Source: Pseudooceanicola algae
GTDB taxonomy: Bacteria; Pseudomonadota; Alphaproteobacteria; Rhodobacterales; Rhodobacteraceae
Assembly: GCF_003590145.2 (NCBI RefSeq)
Contig: NZ_CP060436.1
Coordinates: 964,001 to 1,028,000, forward strand
Length of the DNA: 64,000 nucleotides
Reading direction: 5' to 3'
Shown: in pieces, positions 42,743 to 52,886 of the stretch
Layout: each line of letters opens with the position of its first letter
Numbering within the stretch: position 1 is the first letter of the stretch
Notes under the pieces: model-generated
Databases searched by the model: none
Told to the model about the DNA's origin: nothing
The model's input: only the letters and a program-made list of their open reading frames with translations
Program-made: the position numbers and the translations under genes

Positions 42743-45700
42743 ATGGGGCTTTCCAAGATCCGCATCGCAATCCGGCTACCCATCGCTTTCCTCTTGCTGG
42801 TTGCGATCTCACTTGGGGTTCTTGGCCTCTATGCGAACAGTTCCGCCAAGAATACCCTGTTGGAAGCCGGAGAATCCGACCTTCTTGACGTTGCTCAAAC
42901 CCAGGCCCGCGCCATGGAAGCCTGGGCCAACGAGGTCGAGACCGATCTGCTGATGCAGGCTCAAAGCCCGCTTCTGGTCAATGCGTTACGCGCCTTTTCG
43001 GCCGGCTGGCAAGTGATGGGCCCTACGGCCGCCGACCAGATATTGCGCCTGTATGTAACCGACAGCCCGCTGCCGCCTTTCCAGCGCGCCGCTCTGGAGG
43101 ATGCCGGTGACGGGTCGGTCTATTCCCGTGCCCATGCGCGCTTTCACAACCATTTCCGTTTCCTCATGAAACGTGGCGGATACCGAGATATTTATCTCGT
43201 CGATGCCAGCGGAAACATACTGTACTCTGCCGCAAAGCAGGATGATTTCGCGCAGAACATCGGGAATGCAGGCCAGAATCCGTTCTATCAAATGGTCGCA
43301 GGTGCTCTGTCCAGCGGGTCCCAGGGCGAGGCCAGCTTTGTCGATTTCTTCGAATATTCAACCTCGGCAGAACAATCTTCCTTCCTTGTTGCCCCGATCA
43401 GCGGCGGTGACGGCAAGATCTTGGGAGCCATCGCCTACCGGATCACCGCTGCAACCCTGACGGGCCAGATCGGTGAAAGCGCAGGTTTGGGCGAAACCGG
43501 GCAGAGCTTTGCAATCGGGTACGATGGTGTCGCCCGGACAAAGGCACAGGGCTGGCACAATGATCCGCTGCCCTTGGATACGCCGCTTCGCGACACGCTC
43601 GGCACCGGCGGTGGTATCATTGAAACCGATCTGCCCATGACCGATCTGAAAAACCAGCTGACCGCATTTGCACCGGTTGAGGTTTTCTCGGCAGACTGGA
43701 TTTCCATTGCCAGCAAGAACCGCGCCGAGATCCTCGCGTCCGTCGCCAATCACACCACGAACTCGTTGATCTTCGGTGCCCTTATCCTTGCCGTGACGGC
43801 TGCTATCGGTCTGGTCATTGCGATGGGCGTTTCCTTGCCCCTGCGCGATGTCGCGCAATGTATCGAGGATGTTTGCGACGACAATTACGATATCATGGTG
43901 CCCCATACGGACCGTGCCGACGAAATCGGGGATATCGGGCGTTCGTTGGAACAATTGCGCGAACGACTGTCGGAAATCCATCTGTTAACCCACCAGATGT
44001 CCTTCAAGAGCGCCGCACTCGAGGCGACCTCGGCCGCTCTCATGATAACTGACGATGATTTCACGATCACCTTCATGAACGAAGCGGTCAAGAAGATGAT
44101 GCGCGTCCGGGTCGAAGATTTCCAAACCGTTCTGAGCACCTTTGATCCTGACCGGTTGATAGGCACGAACATGGACCGATTTCATGCGAAACCAGACATG
44201 ATCCGTGGCCTGATCGAACGCCCTGACCAGCTACCCTTCCGGACCGACATGCGCGTCGGGTCAGCGCATATTCAAATCGAGATCAATGCAGTCTGGAATG
44301 ACCAGAACGCAATAGCAGGCCTTGTGGTGGAATGGGTTGACGTGACCGAAGAACGGCGCAAGACGGCCGTATTGAATGCCATCGAAGGCGGCCAAATCAT
44401 GGCCGAGTTCGAGATCTCGGGTGCGACCCAACAAGTGAACGAGAATTTCCTCGCACTGACTTCAATGGGCACGGACACCATAACTGGCGTGGATTTCGCC
44501 GACTTCCTGCGGATGGAAGAAGGCGAGCTTGATCGCGCAGCCATTCTGGAAACCGCGAAAAGGGGTGATGTCATACAAGGCAAGTTCCTGGTCAAGTGCC
44601 AGAACGGTTCCGATGCCATTGTCGATGGCGGGATCTACCCGGTTCTGGACCGCCGCCAGGAAACATCGGGCATAACCCTGATCTGCACCGATGTCACCGC
44701 CGCGCATCTGGAACTACAAGCCGCTGAGACCCGCCAGAAAGCAATGCAGGAGGCGCAGAAAACCGTGGTCGAGGCCCTTCGGGTTGGCATGCGCGATATC
44801 ACCAACGGGGACCTGACATCCCGCCTGCAGGAGCCTTTCGATGTTGAGTACGAACAGTTGCGCAAAGATTTCAACGCCGCGCTCGAAAACCTGACCCATG
44901 CGATGCGGAACATCTCTGGTGAGACGACGGCCATGCATCAGGAAACCGCTGAAATCGTCAGGGCGGCCGACGAAATGTCCGTGCGAACGGAACGTCAGGC
45001 CGTGACCCTGCAGGAAACCGCCGCAAGCTTGGACGAGTTGACCGCTAATATCTCCCAAACTGCCGAAGGGGCGGCCAAAGCCAACGAGGTGGTGACCGAA
45101 GCGCGCGCCAGCGCGGAATCCAGCGGTACGGTTGTCGACGAAGCAGAATCCGCCATGGCCGAAATCGCAGCGTCTTCCCATGAAATCCGTAAGGTTATTT
45201 CGGTGATCGACGATATCTCGTTCCAAACCAATCTTCTGGCGCTGAATGCCGGCGTCGAGGCTGCAAGGGCAGGGGAAGCGGGTCGTGGATTTGCGGTTGT
45301 TGCCACTGAAGTCCGGGCTTTGGCACAGCGCTGCGCGAATGCCGCCGCCGAAATCAATCAGTTGATCACCGTTTCGGGGCAACATGTAACGCGGGGCGTC
45401 GAATTGGTCGGGGTTACGGGCGGGACCCTCAAGACGATTGTCAGCTCGATTTCGGATATTTCCAGCTATATCGCGGAAATCGCCCAAGCTGGCAAGGAAC
45501 AGTCGATCGGGCTTGCTCAGGTCAATTCCGCGGTGAACCAGATCGACCATGTAACCCAGCAGAACGCAGCCATGTTCGAAGAAACCACCTCTGCCAGCCA
45601 CGCACTTGCACAGCGCGCGACACGCTTGACGGAAACAATCGGCCACTTCCAGATCGGGACGGGGAATGCCCAGGTCACCCTCGCGCCGCAGCCGTCCGGC

Positions 45701-45790
45701 CGCCCCCAGTCGCAGAGGCTATCGCTGCAGGGGAATCTCGCGGTGTCTTCGAAGGAGAGGTCAGAGGCGAATGATTGGGAAGATTTCTGA
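42743..45790 (+). CDS. Methyl-accepting chemotaxis protein with PAS domains
   Basis: A 1015-residue chemoreceptor. TM1 (about 7-30), a periplasmic sensor domain (about 31-340), TM2 (about 342-362, LIFGALILAVTAAIGLVIAM), HAMP (to about 415), two PAS-like domains (about 430-650), then the methylation and signalling region with the hairpin tip FQTNLLALNAGVEAARAGE. The C-terminus ends NDWEDF, close to the NWETF-type pentapeptide that tethers CheR or CheB. AGGGG lies 6-7 bases before the ATG at 42743. The stop overlaps the cheB start (TGATG), so receptor and esterase are made together. Confidence 0.92.
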   Translation: MGLSKIRIAIRLPIAFLLLVAISLGVLGLYANSSAKNTLLEAGESDLLDVAQTQARAMEAWANEVETDLLMQAQSPLLVNALRAFSAGWQVMGPTAADQILRLYVTDSPLPPFQRAALEDAGDGSVYSRAHARFHNHFRFLMKRGGYRDIYLVDASGNILYSAAKQDDFAQNIGNAGQNPFYQMVAGALSSGSQGEASFVDFFEYSTSAEQSSFLVAPISGGDGKILGAIAYRITAATLTGQIGESAGLGETGQSFAIGYDGVARTKAQGWHNDPLPLDTPLRDTLGTGGGIIETDLPMTDLKNQLTAFAPVEVFSADWISIASKNRAEILASVANHTTNSLIFGALILAVTAAIGLVIAMGVSLPLRDVAQCIEDVCDDNYDIMVPHTDRADEIGDIGRSLEQLRERLSEIHLLTHQMSFKSAALEATSAALMITDDDFTITFMNEAVKKMMRVRVEDFQTVLSTFDPDRLIGTNMDRFHAKPDMIRGLIERPDQLPFRTDMRVGSAHIQIEINAVWNDQNAIAGLVVEWVDVTEERRKTAVLNAIEGGQIMAEFEISGATQQVNENFLALTSMGTDTITGVDFADFLRMEEGELDRAAILETAKRGDVIQGKFLVKCQNGSDAIVDGGIYPVLDRRQETSGITLICTDVTAAHLELQAAETRQKAMQEAQKTVVEALRVGMRDITNGDLTSRLQEPFDVEYEQLRKDFNAALENLTHAMRNISGETTAMHQETAEIVRAADEMSVRTERQAVTLQETAASLDELTANISQTAEGAAKANEVVTEARASAESSGTVVDEAESAMAEIAASSHEIRKVISVIDDISFQTNLLALNAGVEAARAGEAGRGFAVVATEVRALAQRCANAAAEINQLITVSGQHVTRGVELVGVTGGTLKTIVSSISDISSYIAEIAQAGKEQSIGLAQVNSAVNQIDHVTQQNAAMFEETTSASHALAQRATRLTETIGHFQIGTGNAQVTLAPQPSGRPQSQRLSLQGNLAVSSKERSEANDWEDF

Positions 45791-46875
45791 TGCCCACGCC
45801 GTCGCTGCCCGGCAGCCGATCCGACGGAGATTGCAAAAAGACCCGCGTCCTCATCGTCGACGATCAGCATTCTGTTCAAAGCCTAATTCGCCACGCCTTG
45901 TCGCAAGACGACCGGATCGAAGTTGTCGGCACCGCCGATGACGCCTACGAAGCGCGGGAATTGATCAAGACTCTGAATCCGGACGTCCTGACACTTGACG
46001 TGGAAATGCCCCGGATGAGCGGGCTCGACTTTCTCGAACGTCTGATGCGTCTGCGGCCCATGCCAGTGATCATGTTCTCTTCGCTGACCCACCAGGGCAG
46101 TGAACATGCCATTCGGGCCTTGTCCCTTGGTGCGGTCGACGTCATGCCCAAGCCAACCACCGGCCTGGACGCGGAAACCCTGAAAAAGCTTGCCGGACGA
46201 CTTGTGACAGCAACCCGCTTCAATCGTTCCAAGGTCCCTTCGATGAATGACGAAGTCATGGATCAGGCGGTGACAAGGGAAACGTTGTATCGCTGGAACG
46301 GCAAGATCGTCCTTCTTGGCGCCTCCACCGGTGGCGTGGCGGCCGTCGAAACAGTGTTGCGCCGAATGCCGGAGGATTGCCCACCCATCGTGATCTCGCA
46401 ACATATGCCCGAGAGCTTTTTGATAAGCTTTGTCAAAAGGTTGGATGACCTTCTTCCGCAAAACGTCAGGGTCGCGCAGGACGGCATGGAACTGCTACAG
46501 GGGCATGTCTACCTGGCGCCCGGCGGAACAGAGCATACAGGCATCCGTCGCAAGGGCCGCCGTTTCGAGATCGCGGCAATCATCGGTCCCAAGCGCAACG
46601 GGCATATTCCGTCCGTAGACGAACTCTTCATGTCTGCGGGCGACACTGCGGAAACCGTGACGGCCGTTCTTCTGACCGGCATTGGCAAGGATGGAGCTGA
46701 TGGGATGAAGCAATTGAAACAACGCGGTGCCTATTGCATCGGCCAGGACGAGGAAACCTGCGTCGTCTATGGTATGCCGCGTGCGGCCTCGGAGATGGGC
46801 ATCCTCGACGAACAATTGCCCTTGACGGCCATCGCCAAGGCAATTTGTGCAAGTTGCGATGCTCGGCGTAGCTAA
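45790..46875 (+). CDS. cheB: Chemotaxis protein-glutamate methylesterase/deamidase
   Basis: A 361-residue two-domain CheB that removes methyl groups from chemoreceptors when phosphorylated. The receiver domain has Asp70 in VLTLDVEMPRMSG; the esterase triad is Ser179 (LGASTGG), His205 (SQHMPE) and Asp301 (GKDGADG). The ATG at 45790 is coupled to the receptor stop. The linker (about 145-170) is longer than in enteric CheB. No cheA, cheW, cheR or cheY is in this window, so signalling to the motor must use components elsewhere. Confidence 0.95.
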   Translation: MPTPSLPGSRSDGDCKKTRVLIVDDQHSVQSLIRHALSQDDRIEVVGTADDAYEARELIKTLNPDVLTLDVEMPRMSGLDFLERLMRLRPMPVIMFSSLTHQGSEHAIRALSLGAVDVMPKPTTGLDAETLKKLAGRLVTATRFNRSKVPSMNDEVMDQAVTRETLYRWNGKIVLLGASTGGVAAVETVLRRMPEDCPPIVISQHMPESFLISFVKRLDDLLPQNVRVAQDGMELLQGHVYLAPGGTEHTGIRRKGRRFEIAAIIGPKRNGHIPSVDELFMSAGDTAETVTAVLLTGIGKDGADGMKQLKQRGAYCIGQDEETCVVYGMPRAASEMGILDEQLPLTAIAKAICASCDARRS

Positions 46876-46887
46876 CAGGAGCATGAT

Positions 46888-47421
46888 GTGAAAAGAGCGG
46901 CAGGCCGAGGGCCAAACATCAACATCACCCAGGGCGAATATGCCGTATCCGATCATGAAGGTGGCGTCATCACGACCATTCTGGGGTCATGCATCGCCAC
47001 CTGTATCTGGGATCCGGTAAGGAAGGTTGGCGGGATGAACCACATCCTTGTCGCGCGCTCGCAAACCTCTGGTGGTACGAACGATTATGCAGGCGTCAAT
47101 GCGATGGAATTGCTGATTAACGGACTGGTACGTCTGGGGGCCGACCGCACACGCTTCAACGCAAAAGTCTTTGGCGGTGCCCGGATGATCAACGGCCTGT
47201 CGGACATCGGTCAAAGTAACGGCTCCTTCATTGTCGAGTTCCTCGAAAAGGAAGGCATCCCGTGTCTGGGCAAAAGCCTTGGCGGCAATGCAGCGCGGCA
47301 GATCAAGTTCTTTCCATCCGAGGGACGCGTAATGCAGCGGACAGTCGCCGGGGCTCCGGAGGTCCTGCAACCGGTGAAGCCGCCAGAGAAACCGGTGCGC
47401 AACGGTGTGGAACTGTTCTGA
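46888..47421 (+). CDS. cheD: Chemoreceptor glutamine deamidase CheD
   Basis: A 177-residue CheD, which deamidates receptor glutamines and adjusts adaptation. The catalytic Cys35 is in TTILGSCIATCI and His52 in GGMNHILVA; FGGARM and GGNAARQIKFFP are also family motifs. It starts with GTG at 46888, with AGGAG 6 bases upstream; nearby ATGs are out of frame. Last gene of the receptor-cheB-cheD operon, 12 bases after cheB. Confidence 0.94.
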   Translation: MKRAAGRGPNINITQGEYAVSDHEGGVITTILGSCIATCIWDPVRKVGGMNHILVARSQTSGGTNDYAGVNAMELLINGLVRLGADRTRFNAKVFGGARMINGLSDIGQSNGSFIVEFLEKEGIPCLGKSLGGNAARQIKFFPSEGRVMQRTVAGAPEVLQPVKPPEKPVRNGVELF

Positions 47422-47666
47422 CTCTCCAAATTGGCTTTCCTTCCAGCGAGAACTGGCTGGGCCAATCTATAAACGGAGAAAAGACCCGCAGGAGATGTCC
47501 GAAGACCTCCAGCGAGTCCATGGTGTTGAAAACCTCTCGCGAACAGTAACTTACAGAACCTTCGCAACGTGGGACCTGAACAAGGAATATCTGTTCGGTG
47601 GAGGTAATATTTACATAATACCGATTATCAGTAAGTCACTGGGCCATCCGCAGGTGACCAGTTCCC
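47422..47666. other. Gap between convergent cheD and phoB
   Basis: 245 bases with an AT-rich centre (around 47590-47640). I see no gene, no strong terminator and no named site in it. Confidence 0.5.
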
Positions 47667-48359
47667 TTAACCAAGCGCATAGCCCGCACCGCGTACCGTG
47701 CGCAAAGGATCGTCTCCGCCGTGGGTACACAGGGCCTTGCGCAACCGGCCGATATGCACATCCACTGTCCGTGTATCGACGTAGATGTCACGCCCCCAGA
47801 CACGATCCAGAAGCTGTTCCCGCGACCAGACGCGGCCGGGCTTTTCCATGAAGGTCGACAGAAGCCGGAACTCGGTCGGGCCAAGTTTCAGTTCCTTGCC
47901 ATCGCGCATCACCCGGTGGGTTTCCGCATCAAGCAGGATATCATCGTATTCCAGCCGCTCACCCATCGAAGCCGGCCGTGTGCGACGCAGTTGCGCACGC
48001 ACCCGCGCCATCAGTTCGATTACCGAGTACGGCTTGACCACGTAGTCATCCGCGCCGGTCTCGAGGCCCCGAACCCGGTCCACCTCTTCCGAGCGCGCAG
48101 ACAGCATGATGATCGGCACGGTCCGGGTTTCCGAACGCATCTTCAACTGACGGCAAACCTCGATCCCTGACAGGTTGGGCAGCATCCAGTCGAGAACGAT
48201 GATATCCGGCGCGACCTCTTCGACCAGAAGCATCGCCTCTTCGCCATTCTCGGCCCGCGACACCCGGAAACCTTCGGCTTCCAGGTTATAGGCCAGGACT
48301 TCACGTTGCGCCGGTTCGTCTTCTACAACCAGAACGGTCGGTTGCTGATCGGCAGGCAT
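47667..48359 (-). CDS. phoB: Phosphate regulon response regulator PhoB
   Basis: A 230-residue OmpR/PhoB-type regulator that binds Pho boxes when phosphorylated by PhoR. The receiver domain has Asp57 (IIVLDWMLPNLSG) with the acidic pocket VVEDEPA and the conserved Lys in DDYVVKPYS; the C-terminal winged helix covers about 130-228 (GPTEFRLLSTFMEKPGRVWS). Last gene of the leftward phoR-pstSCAB-phoU-phoB cluster, one base after phoU. Confidence 0.97.
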   Translation of the reverse strand: MPADQQPTVLVVEDEPAQREVLAYNLEAEGFRVSRAENGEEAMLLVEEVAPDIIVLDWMLPNLSGIEVCRQLKMRSETRTVPIIMLSARSEEVDRVRGLETGADDYVVKPYSVIELMARVRAQLRRTRPASMGERLEYDDILLDAETHRVMRDGKELKLGPTEFRLLSTFMEKPGRVWSREQLLDRVWGRDIYVDTRTVDVHIGRLRKALCTHGGDDPLRTVRGAGYALG

Positions 48360-48360
48360 C

Positions 48361-49095
48361 TTACTTGCCTCCGTGGGATGGCGCCGGCGGAGCGATTGAA
48401 GGATCGACCGAGGTCTTGTCGCCCTTGAGGCGTTCCTCGTCCGGGGTATCGCCGGTCACCAGATAGATCACCTGCTCCGCGATCGAGGTCACGTGATCCC
48501 CCATCCGTTCGGTGTTCTTGGCCATGAAATGCAGATGCATGCAGGCGGTGATGTTGCGCGGATCTTCCATCATGAAGGTCAGGAATTCGCGGAACAATGC
48601 GTTGTACATCTGATCCACGTCGCGGTCGCGATTGATCACGTCCTGGGCCAGGACCGGATCCCGCTGGATGAAGGCGTCCAGCGAATCCTGCAACATGCTT
48701 TCGACTTCGCGCGCCATGCGGCGCAACGCGGAATGCGCGCCGGTGATCTGCGTCATCTGCAGCAGAACACTGGTCCGCTTGGCCATGTTCTTGGCGTAAT
48801 CGCCGATCCGCTCCAGGTTGCTGGAAATCTTCATGATCGACAGGACGACCCGCAGATCCCCGGCGGTCGGCGCCCGCAGGGCGATGATCCGGGCGGTTTC
48901 CTCGTGGATCATCTCTTCCAGTTCGTCGATGGCGATATCGCTTTGGCGAACCTTCTCGGCCAGTTCCTCGTCTCGTGTTTCCAGCGCCTTGCTGGAGTCC
49001 TGGATCGCCTGTTCAACCAGGCCGCCCATCTTCATGATGCGTGCCTGGACACCTTCCAGATCACGATCGTAAATGCTCGCAATATGCTGCGACAT
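48361..49095 (-). CDS. phoU: Phosphate signalling protein PhoU
   Basis: A 244-residue helical protein with two PhoU repeats; it links PstSCAB transport state to PhoR and keeps the regulon off in high phosphate. The family motifs are in ALETRDEELAEKVRQSDIAI, then IARLRAPT-like ARIIALRAPTAGDLR, and MAKNTERMGDHVTSIAE. The extra C-terminal tail (about 20 residues, Pro-rich) is not seen in short PhoUs. 29 bases after pstB. Confidence 0.96.
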   Translation of the reverse strand: MSQHIASIYDRDLEGVQARIMKMGGLVEQAIQDSSKALETRDEELAEKVRQSDIAIDELEEMIHEETARIIALRAPTAGDLRVVLSIMKISSNLERIGDYAKNMAKRTSVLLQMTQITGAHSALRRMAREVESMLQDSLDAFIQRDPVLAQDVINRDRDVDQMYNALFREFLTFMMEDPRNITACMHLHFMAKNTERMGDHVTSIAEQVIYLVTGDTPDEERLKGDKTSVDPSIAPPAPSHGGK

Positions 49096-49124
49096 GTCTC
49101 GGTCTCCCTGCTCGTCGGGGTGAT

Positions 49125-49922
49125 TCAGCCGATACGGCCGGTGATGTAGCTTTCCGTCCGCGGATCAACGGGATTTGTGAAGATCTGCGAGGTTGCGCCG
49201 AATTCGACCAGATTTCCAAGATGGAAGAACGCGGTCTTCTGGCTGACACGGGCCGCCTGCTGCATCGAGTGGGTCACGATCACCACCGAATAGCTTTCAC
49301 GCAGTTCGTCGATCAGCTCTTCGACCTGGCCGGTCGCGATCGGATCGAGTGCGGAACAGGGTTCGTCCATCAGCAGGACTTCTGGTTCGGTCGCAATGGC
49401 CCGCGCGATGCACAGACGCTGTTGCTGGCCGCCGGAAAGGCCGGTGCCGGGCGCGTGCAGACGGTCCTTGACCTCGTTCCAGATCGCCCCGCGACGCAGC
49501 GACTTTTCGACGATCTCGTCGAGGTCGGCCTTGTTCTTGGCCAACCCGTGGATCCGGGGGCCGTAGGCGATGTTGTCATAAATCGACTTCGGAAACGGGT
49601 TGGGCTTCTGGAAGACCATCCCGACCTTGGCGCGCAATTGCACCGGATCGACGCGGGCATCATAGATATTCTCGTCGTCCAGAAGGATCTCGCCTTCGAC
49701 GCGACAGATGTCGATGGTGTCGTTCATCCGGTTCAGGCAGCGCAGGAAGGTCGACTTCCCGCAGCCCGAGGGACCGATGAAGGCGGTCACGGTGTTTTCC
49801 TCGATCCGGACATCCACGTCCTTGATCGCATGGGTCTCCCCATAGAAAACCTGCACATTGTTGGCGGAAATCTTGATTGTCTTGCTGTCCACTTTGCTCT
49901 CCAGGGCGGGCGAGTCGTACAT
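49125..49922 (-). CDS. pstB: Phosphate ABC transporter ATPase PstB
   Basis: A 265-residue ATPase of the high-affinity phosphate importer. Walker A is GPSGCGKST, then [13 protein letters not shown] (a PstB-specific Q-loop region), LSGGQQQR and [12 protein letters not shown]. The ATG at 49922 follows GGGAG by about 8 bases and gives the usual length; an in-frame extension to 50075 would overlap the pstA end. 23 bases after pstA. Confidence 0.96.
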   Translation of the reverse strand: MYDSPALESKVDSKTIKISANNVQVFYGETHAIKDVDVRIEENTVTAFIGPSGCGKSTFLRCLNRMNDTIDICRVEGEILLDDENIYDARVDPVQLRAKVGMVFQKPNPFPKSIYDNIAYGPRIHGLAKNKADLDEIVEKSLRRGAIWNEVKDRLHAPGTGLSGGQQQRLCIARAIATEPEVLLMDEPCSALDPIATGQVEELIDELRESYSVVIVTHSMQQAARVSQKTAFFHLGNLVEFGATSQIFTNPVDPRTESYITGRIG

Positions 49923-49945
49923 GGTCCTACTCCCTTCCATACCTC

Positions 49946-51304
49946 TTACCACCGACGCTCGAAGCGGCGCCGCAGAATGATTGCGATGATGTTCATGCTC
50001 AGAAGGAAGATCAGCAGAATGATGATCCCTCCCCATGCGCGTTCGTAGTAGGCCGGGTCGGCGCGCTTCGCCCATTCGTAGATCTGTGCCGGCATGGCCG
50101 AATTCGGATCAAGGAAGCCCGAAGCAACCCCATCGGGGAAGTTGGAGGCGATATAGCCCACCATCCCGATCAGCAGCAGCGGCGCTGTTTCGCCAAGCGC
50201 CTGTGCAAGGCCGATGATGGTCCCGGTCAGGATGCCCGGCATGGCCAGCGGCAGCACGTGATGGAAGACCGATTGCATCTTGGAGGCACCGACACCCAGG
50301 GCCGCGTCCCGGATCGACGGCGGCACCGATTTCAGCGAGGCACGGGTCGAGATGATGATCGTCGGCAGGGTCATCAGCGTGAGCACCAGCCCACCGACCA
50401 GCGGCGCGGATTGTGGCAATTCCATGAACTGGATGAAGACCGCCAGACCAAGGATGCCGAAAACAATGGACGGCACCGCCGCGAGGTTCGAGATATTGAC
50501 CTCGATCACGTCCGTGAACCAGTTTTTCGGCGCGAATTCCTCGAGGTAGATCGAGGTCGCGACGCCGATCGGCAGCGACAGGCACAGCACAACCAGCATC
50601 ATGAAGAAGGACCCGACCATCGAGGCCCCGATACCCGCCTGTTCCGGGCGGCTTTCCGAGGCGTCGGTGCCGAAGATGAAGGACCAGTTGAACTGACGGC
50701 GCAGCAGCCCGGCCTCGCGCAACTCGTCCGTCAGATCCAGGTGGGCGGCGTCGAGGTTCTTGTCGCGTGCCAGCGCCTCGCGCGTCACCCGGCCCTTTTC
50801 GTAGCCATCGACACGGGATGAGGCCAGAACCTTGAAATCGACGGTCTCGCCGACCTGATCAGGATGGCTCAGCACGTAGTCACGCACCTGCGCCGGTACG
50901 GCCGAGGACACCAGCTTGCGCAGGTCCGCTGGCTTGGCCAAGGTGTTTTCGATCCCCTGGGCGTCCAGCAGATCGACCAGCGACTGGTCGATCATACCGT
51001 TGTAGCCAAAGGTCGTGGTCTTGCTGATCACGTTGATATCGCCGGTGTTATCGGGATCCAGCTTTTCCTGGGACAGGTGGACCGGCACTTCGATGAAGGT
51101 CTGGGTAAAGGCCGGGATGCCGTTGCGCACGATGGCGACCAGCAAGATGACCAGGAAGACCAGGCCGATCCCGACCGCCGTCATGCCGTACCAGCGGAAC
51201 CGGCGTTCGGCAGCATTACGGCGGCGGGTGCGGGTATCCTGGCTCAGCAGTGATCCGGGCGTGCCGGCGGTCGGAGTCGGACCGGAGACGGTTGCGTCGG
51301 TCAT
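49946..51304 (-). CDS. pstA: Phosphate ABC transporter permease PstA (long form)
   Basis: A 452-residue permease, about 150 residues longer than E. coli PstA because of an N-terminal cytoplasmic tail, a first TM helix (about 39-61) and a periplasmic segment (about 62-225, DUF3333-like). The core with [20 protein letters not shown] and the docking loop [19 protein letters not shown] is typical. The start overlaps the pstC stop by four bases. Long PstA/PstC forms are usual in alphaproteobacteria. Confidence 0.94.
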   Translation of the reverse strand: MTDATVSGPTPTAGTPGSLLSQDTRTRRRNAAERRFRWYGMTAVGIGLVFLVILLVAIVRNGIPAFTQTFIEVPVHLSQEKLDPDNTGDINVISKTTTFGYNGMIDQSLVDLLDAQGIENTLAKPADLRKLVSSAVPAQVRDYVLSHPDQVGETVDFKVLASSRVDGYEKGRVTREALARDKNLDAAHLDLTDELREAGLLRRQFNWSFIFGTDASESRPEQAGIGASMVGSFFMMLVVLCLSLPIGVATSIYLEEFAPKNWFTDVIEVNISNLAAVPSIVFGILGLAVFIQFMELPQSAPLVGGLVLTLMTLPTIIISTRASLKSVPPSIRDAALGVGASKMQSVFHHVLPLAMPGILTGTIIGLAQALGETAPLLLIGMVGYIASNFPDGVASGFLDPNSAMPAQIYEWAKRADPAYYERAWGGIIILLIFLLSMNIIAIILRRRFERRW

Positions 51305-52764
51305 TCGTATTGCTCCCGGTATTTGCGCACGATCCAGAGCGCGAAGACGTTGAGGCCGAGGGTGATGACAAAGAGCGTCATGCCGAGCGCGAAGGCAACC
51401 AGTGCCTCGGGGCTGGCGAAATCCGCATCCCCGGTCAACTGGCTGACGATCTTGGCGGTGACGGTCGTCATGGCTTCGAAGGGGTTCATGCTGAGCCGTG
51501 CCGCGGCCCCTGCCCCCAGAACCACGATCATGGTTTCGCCGATGGCGCGCGACGCGGCCAGCAGCACAGCGCCGACGATCCCCGGCAACGCGGCCGGGAT
51601 GACGACCTGGCGGATGGTCTCGGACCGGGTGGCGCCCAGCCCGTAGGAGCCGTCGCGCATGGATTGCGGCACGGCGTTGATGATGTCATCGGACAGCGAA
51701 CTGACGAAGGGGATCAGCATGATCCCCATGACCAGGCCGGCGGTCATGACGGCGGTGCCACCCGACATCCAACCGACGGTGCCGGGCCCGAAGGCGTCCA
51801 GCAGCAGCGGGCCGACGGTCAGCAGTGCGAACATCCCGTAGACAATGGTCGGGATACCCGCCAGCAGTTCGATCAATGGCTTGGCAAAGCTGCGTACGGG
51901 GCGCGAGGCATACTCCGACAGGTAGATCGCCGCGAACAGCCCGATCGGGACCGACACCGCCAGCGCGATCAGCGAGATGTAGAAGGTGCCCCAAAGCAGC
52001 GGCAGGATGCCCAGTTCGGATCCCCCGCCGAAGGATGGCGCCCAGGTCGTGCCGAAGAAGAAATCCCAGGCGGAATAGAGCCGGAAGAACTGGATCGTGT
52101 TCGCCAGCAGGGAAAAGACGATGCCGACCGTGGTCAGGATGGCGAGCGAGGCCGCCAGGATCAGCAGCGCCAGCATCACCTTTTCGACGGAGTTGCGGGC
52201 ACGGTAATCCTTGTCGGTCCGGCTCAGGGCCAGCACCAGACCACCTGCGGCCAAAAGCAACACGACGATGCTGCGGAGCAGGTTGGCGGTGTCGTTCAGG
52301 CTGCGGAACCGCTTGGCGGCTTCCAGCGTCACCGGCGTAATGTCGGAACCGACGGCGATTCCGACCGAGGCCAGGATGGCGCGAATATCGGTGGCATCCG
52401 CATCCAGCGCCTCAAGCTCCTCGGGGCTGACCGCGTCACGGGACAGCGCCATTTCAAGACCGAAGGCGACACGGCGTACATCGGACATCATCAGGCTCAA
52501 CGCGCCGGATGTCTCATAGGCCGTTTCCGGGATCATGTGTTGGGTGCTGCGTTCAACGACCGTCGGCTGGGCAATCAGCCAGACCCCGAGAACGATCAGC
52601 GCCGGGACGGTCACGAAAAGCGCGACATTGGTCCCGTAATAAGAAGGAAGGGAGTGAAGAAAACGACTGTCTCCACCGGCCGACGCCAGGGCGCGGCGGC
52701 GTCCCAGGACGAAGCCGATGACGGCAAGCGCCAGGACGATCAGAAAAATCCAGGTAGCCGGCAT
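51301..52764 (-). CDS. pstC: Phosphate ABC transporter permease PstC (long form)
   Basis: A 487-residue permease with an extended N-terminal region: two leading helices (about 3-20 and 45-65) around a cytoplasmic Arg-rich loop, a periplasmic stretch (about 70-175), then the Pst core with AIYLSEYASRPVRSFAKPLI and the docking loop YGLGATRSETIRQVVIPAA. It is separated from pstS by 122 bases that carry a strong hairpin, so pstCAB-phoU-phoB are probably expressed at a lower level than pstS. Confidence 0.94.
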   Translation of the reverse strand: MPATWIFLIVLALAVIGFVLGRRRALASAGGDSRFLHSLPSYYGTNVALFVTVPALIVLGVWLIAQPTVVERSTQHMIPETAYETSGALSLMMSDVRRVAFGLEMALSRDAVSPEELEALDADATDIRAILASVGIAVGSDITPVTLEAAKRFRSLNDTANLLRSIVVLLLAAGGLVLALSRTDKDYRARNSVEKVMLALLILAASLAILTTVGIVFSLLANTIQFFRLYSAWDFFFGTTWAPSFGGGSELGILPLLWGTFYISLIALAVSVPIGLFAAIYLSEYASRPVRSFAKPLIELLAGIPTIVYGMFALLTVGPLLLDAFGPGTVGWMSGGTAVMTAGLVMGIMLIPFVSSLSDDIINAVPQSMRDGSYGLGATRSETIRQVVIPAALPGIVGAVLLAASRAIGETMIVVLGAGAAARLSMNPFEAMTTVTAKIVSQLTGDADFASPEALVAFALGMTLFVITLGLNVFALWIVRKYREQYE

Positions 52765-52792
52765 GAGTTACTCGCTGGAAAAAGTGAAAATC

Positions 52793-52840
52793 TGCCGGAC
52801 CATGGGGGCGGGACATCCGCCCTGCCCCCATGGTCCGGCA
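52793..52840 (-). terminator. Very strong hairpin between pstS and pstC
   Basis: A 17-base-pair perfect stem: arms at 52793-52809 and 52824-52840, loop of 14 bases that can form further pairs. On the minus strand it is followed by GATTTTCACTTTTT, so it can terminate or attenuate transcription after pstS and protect the pstS mRNA end. Confidence 0.88.
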
Positions 52841-52886
52841 ATCAGGCGACGCGGACCCGAGGGGATCCGCATCGCCCGGAACATGA

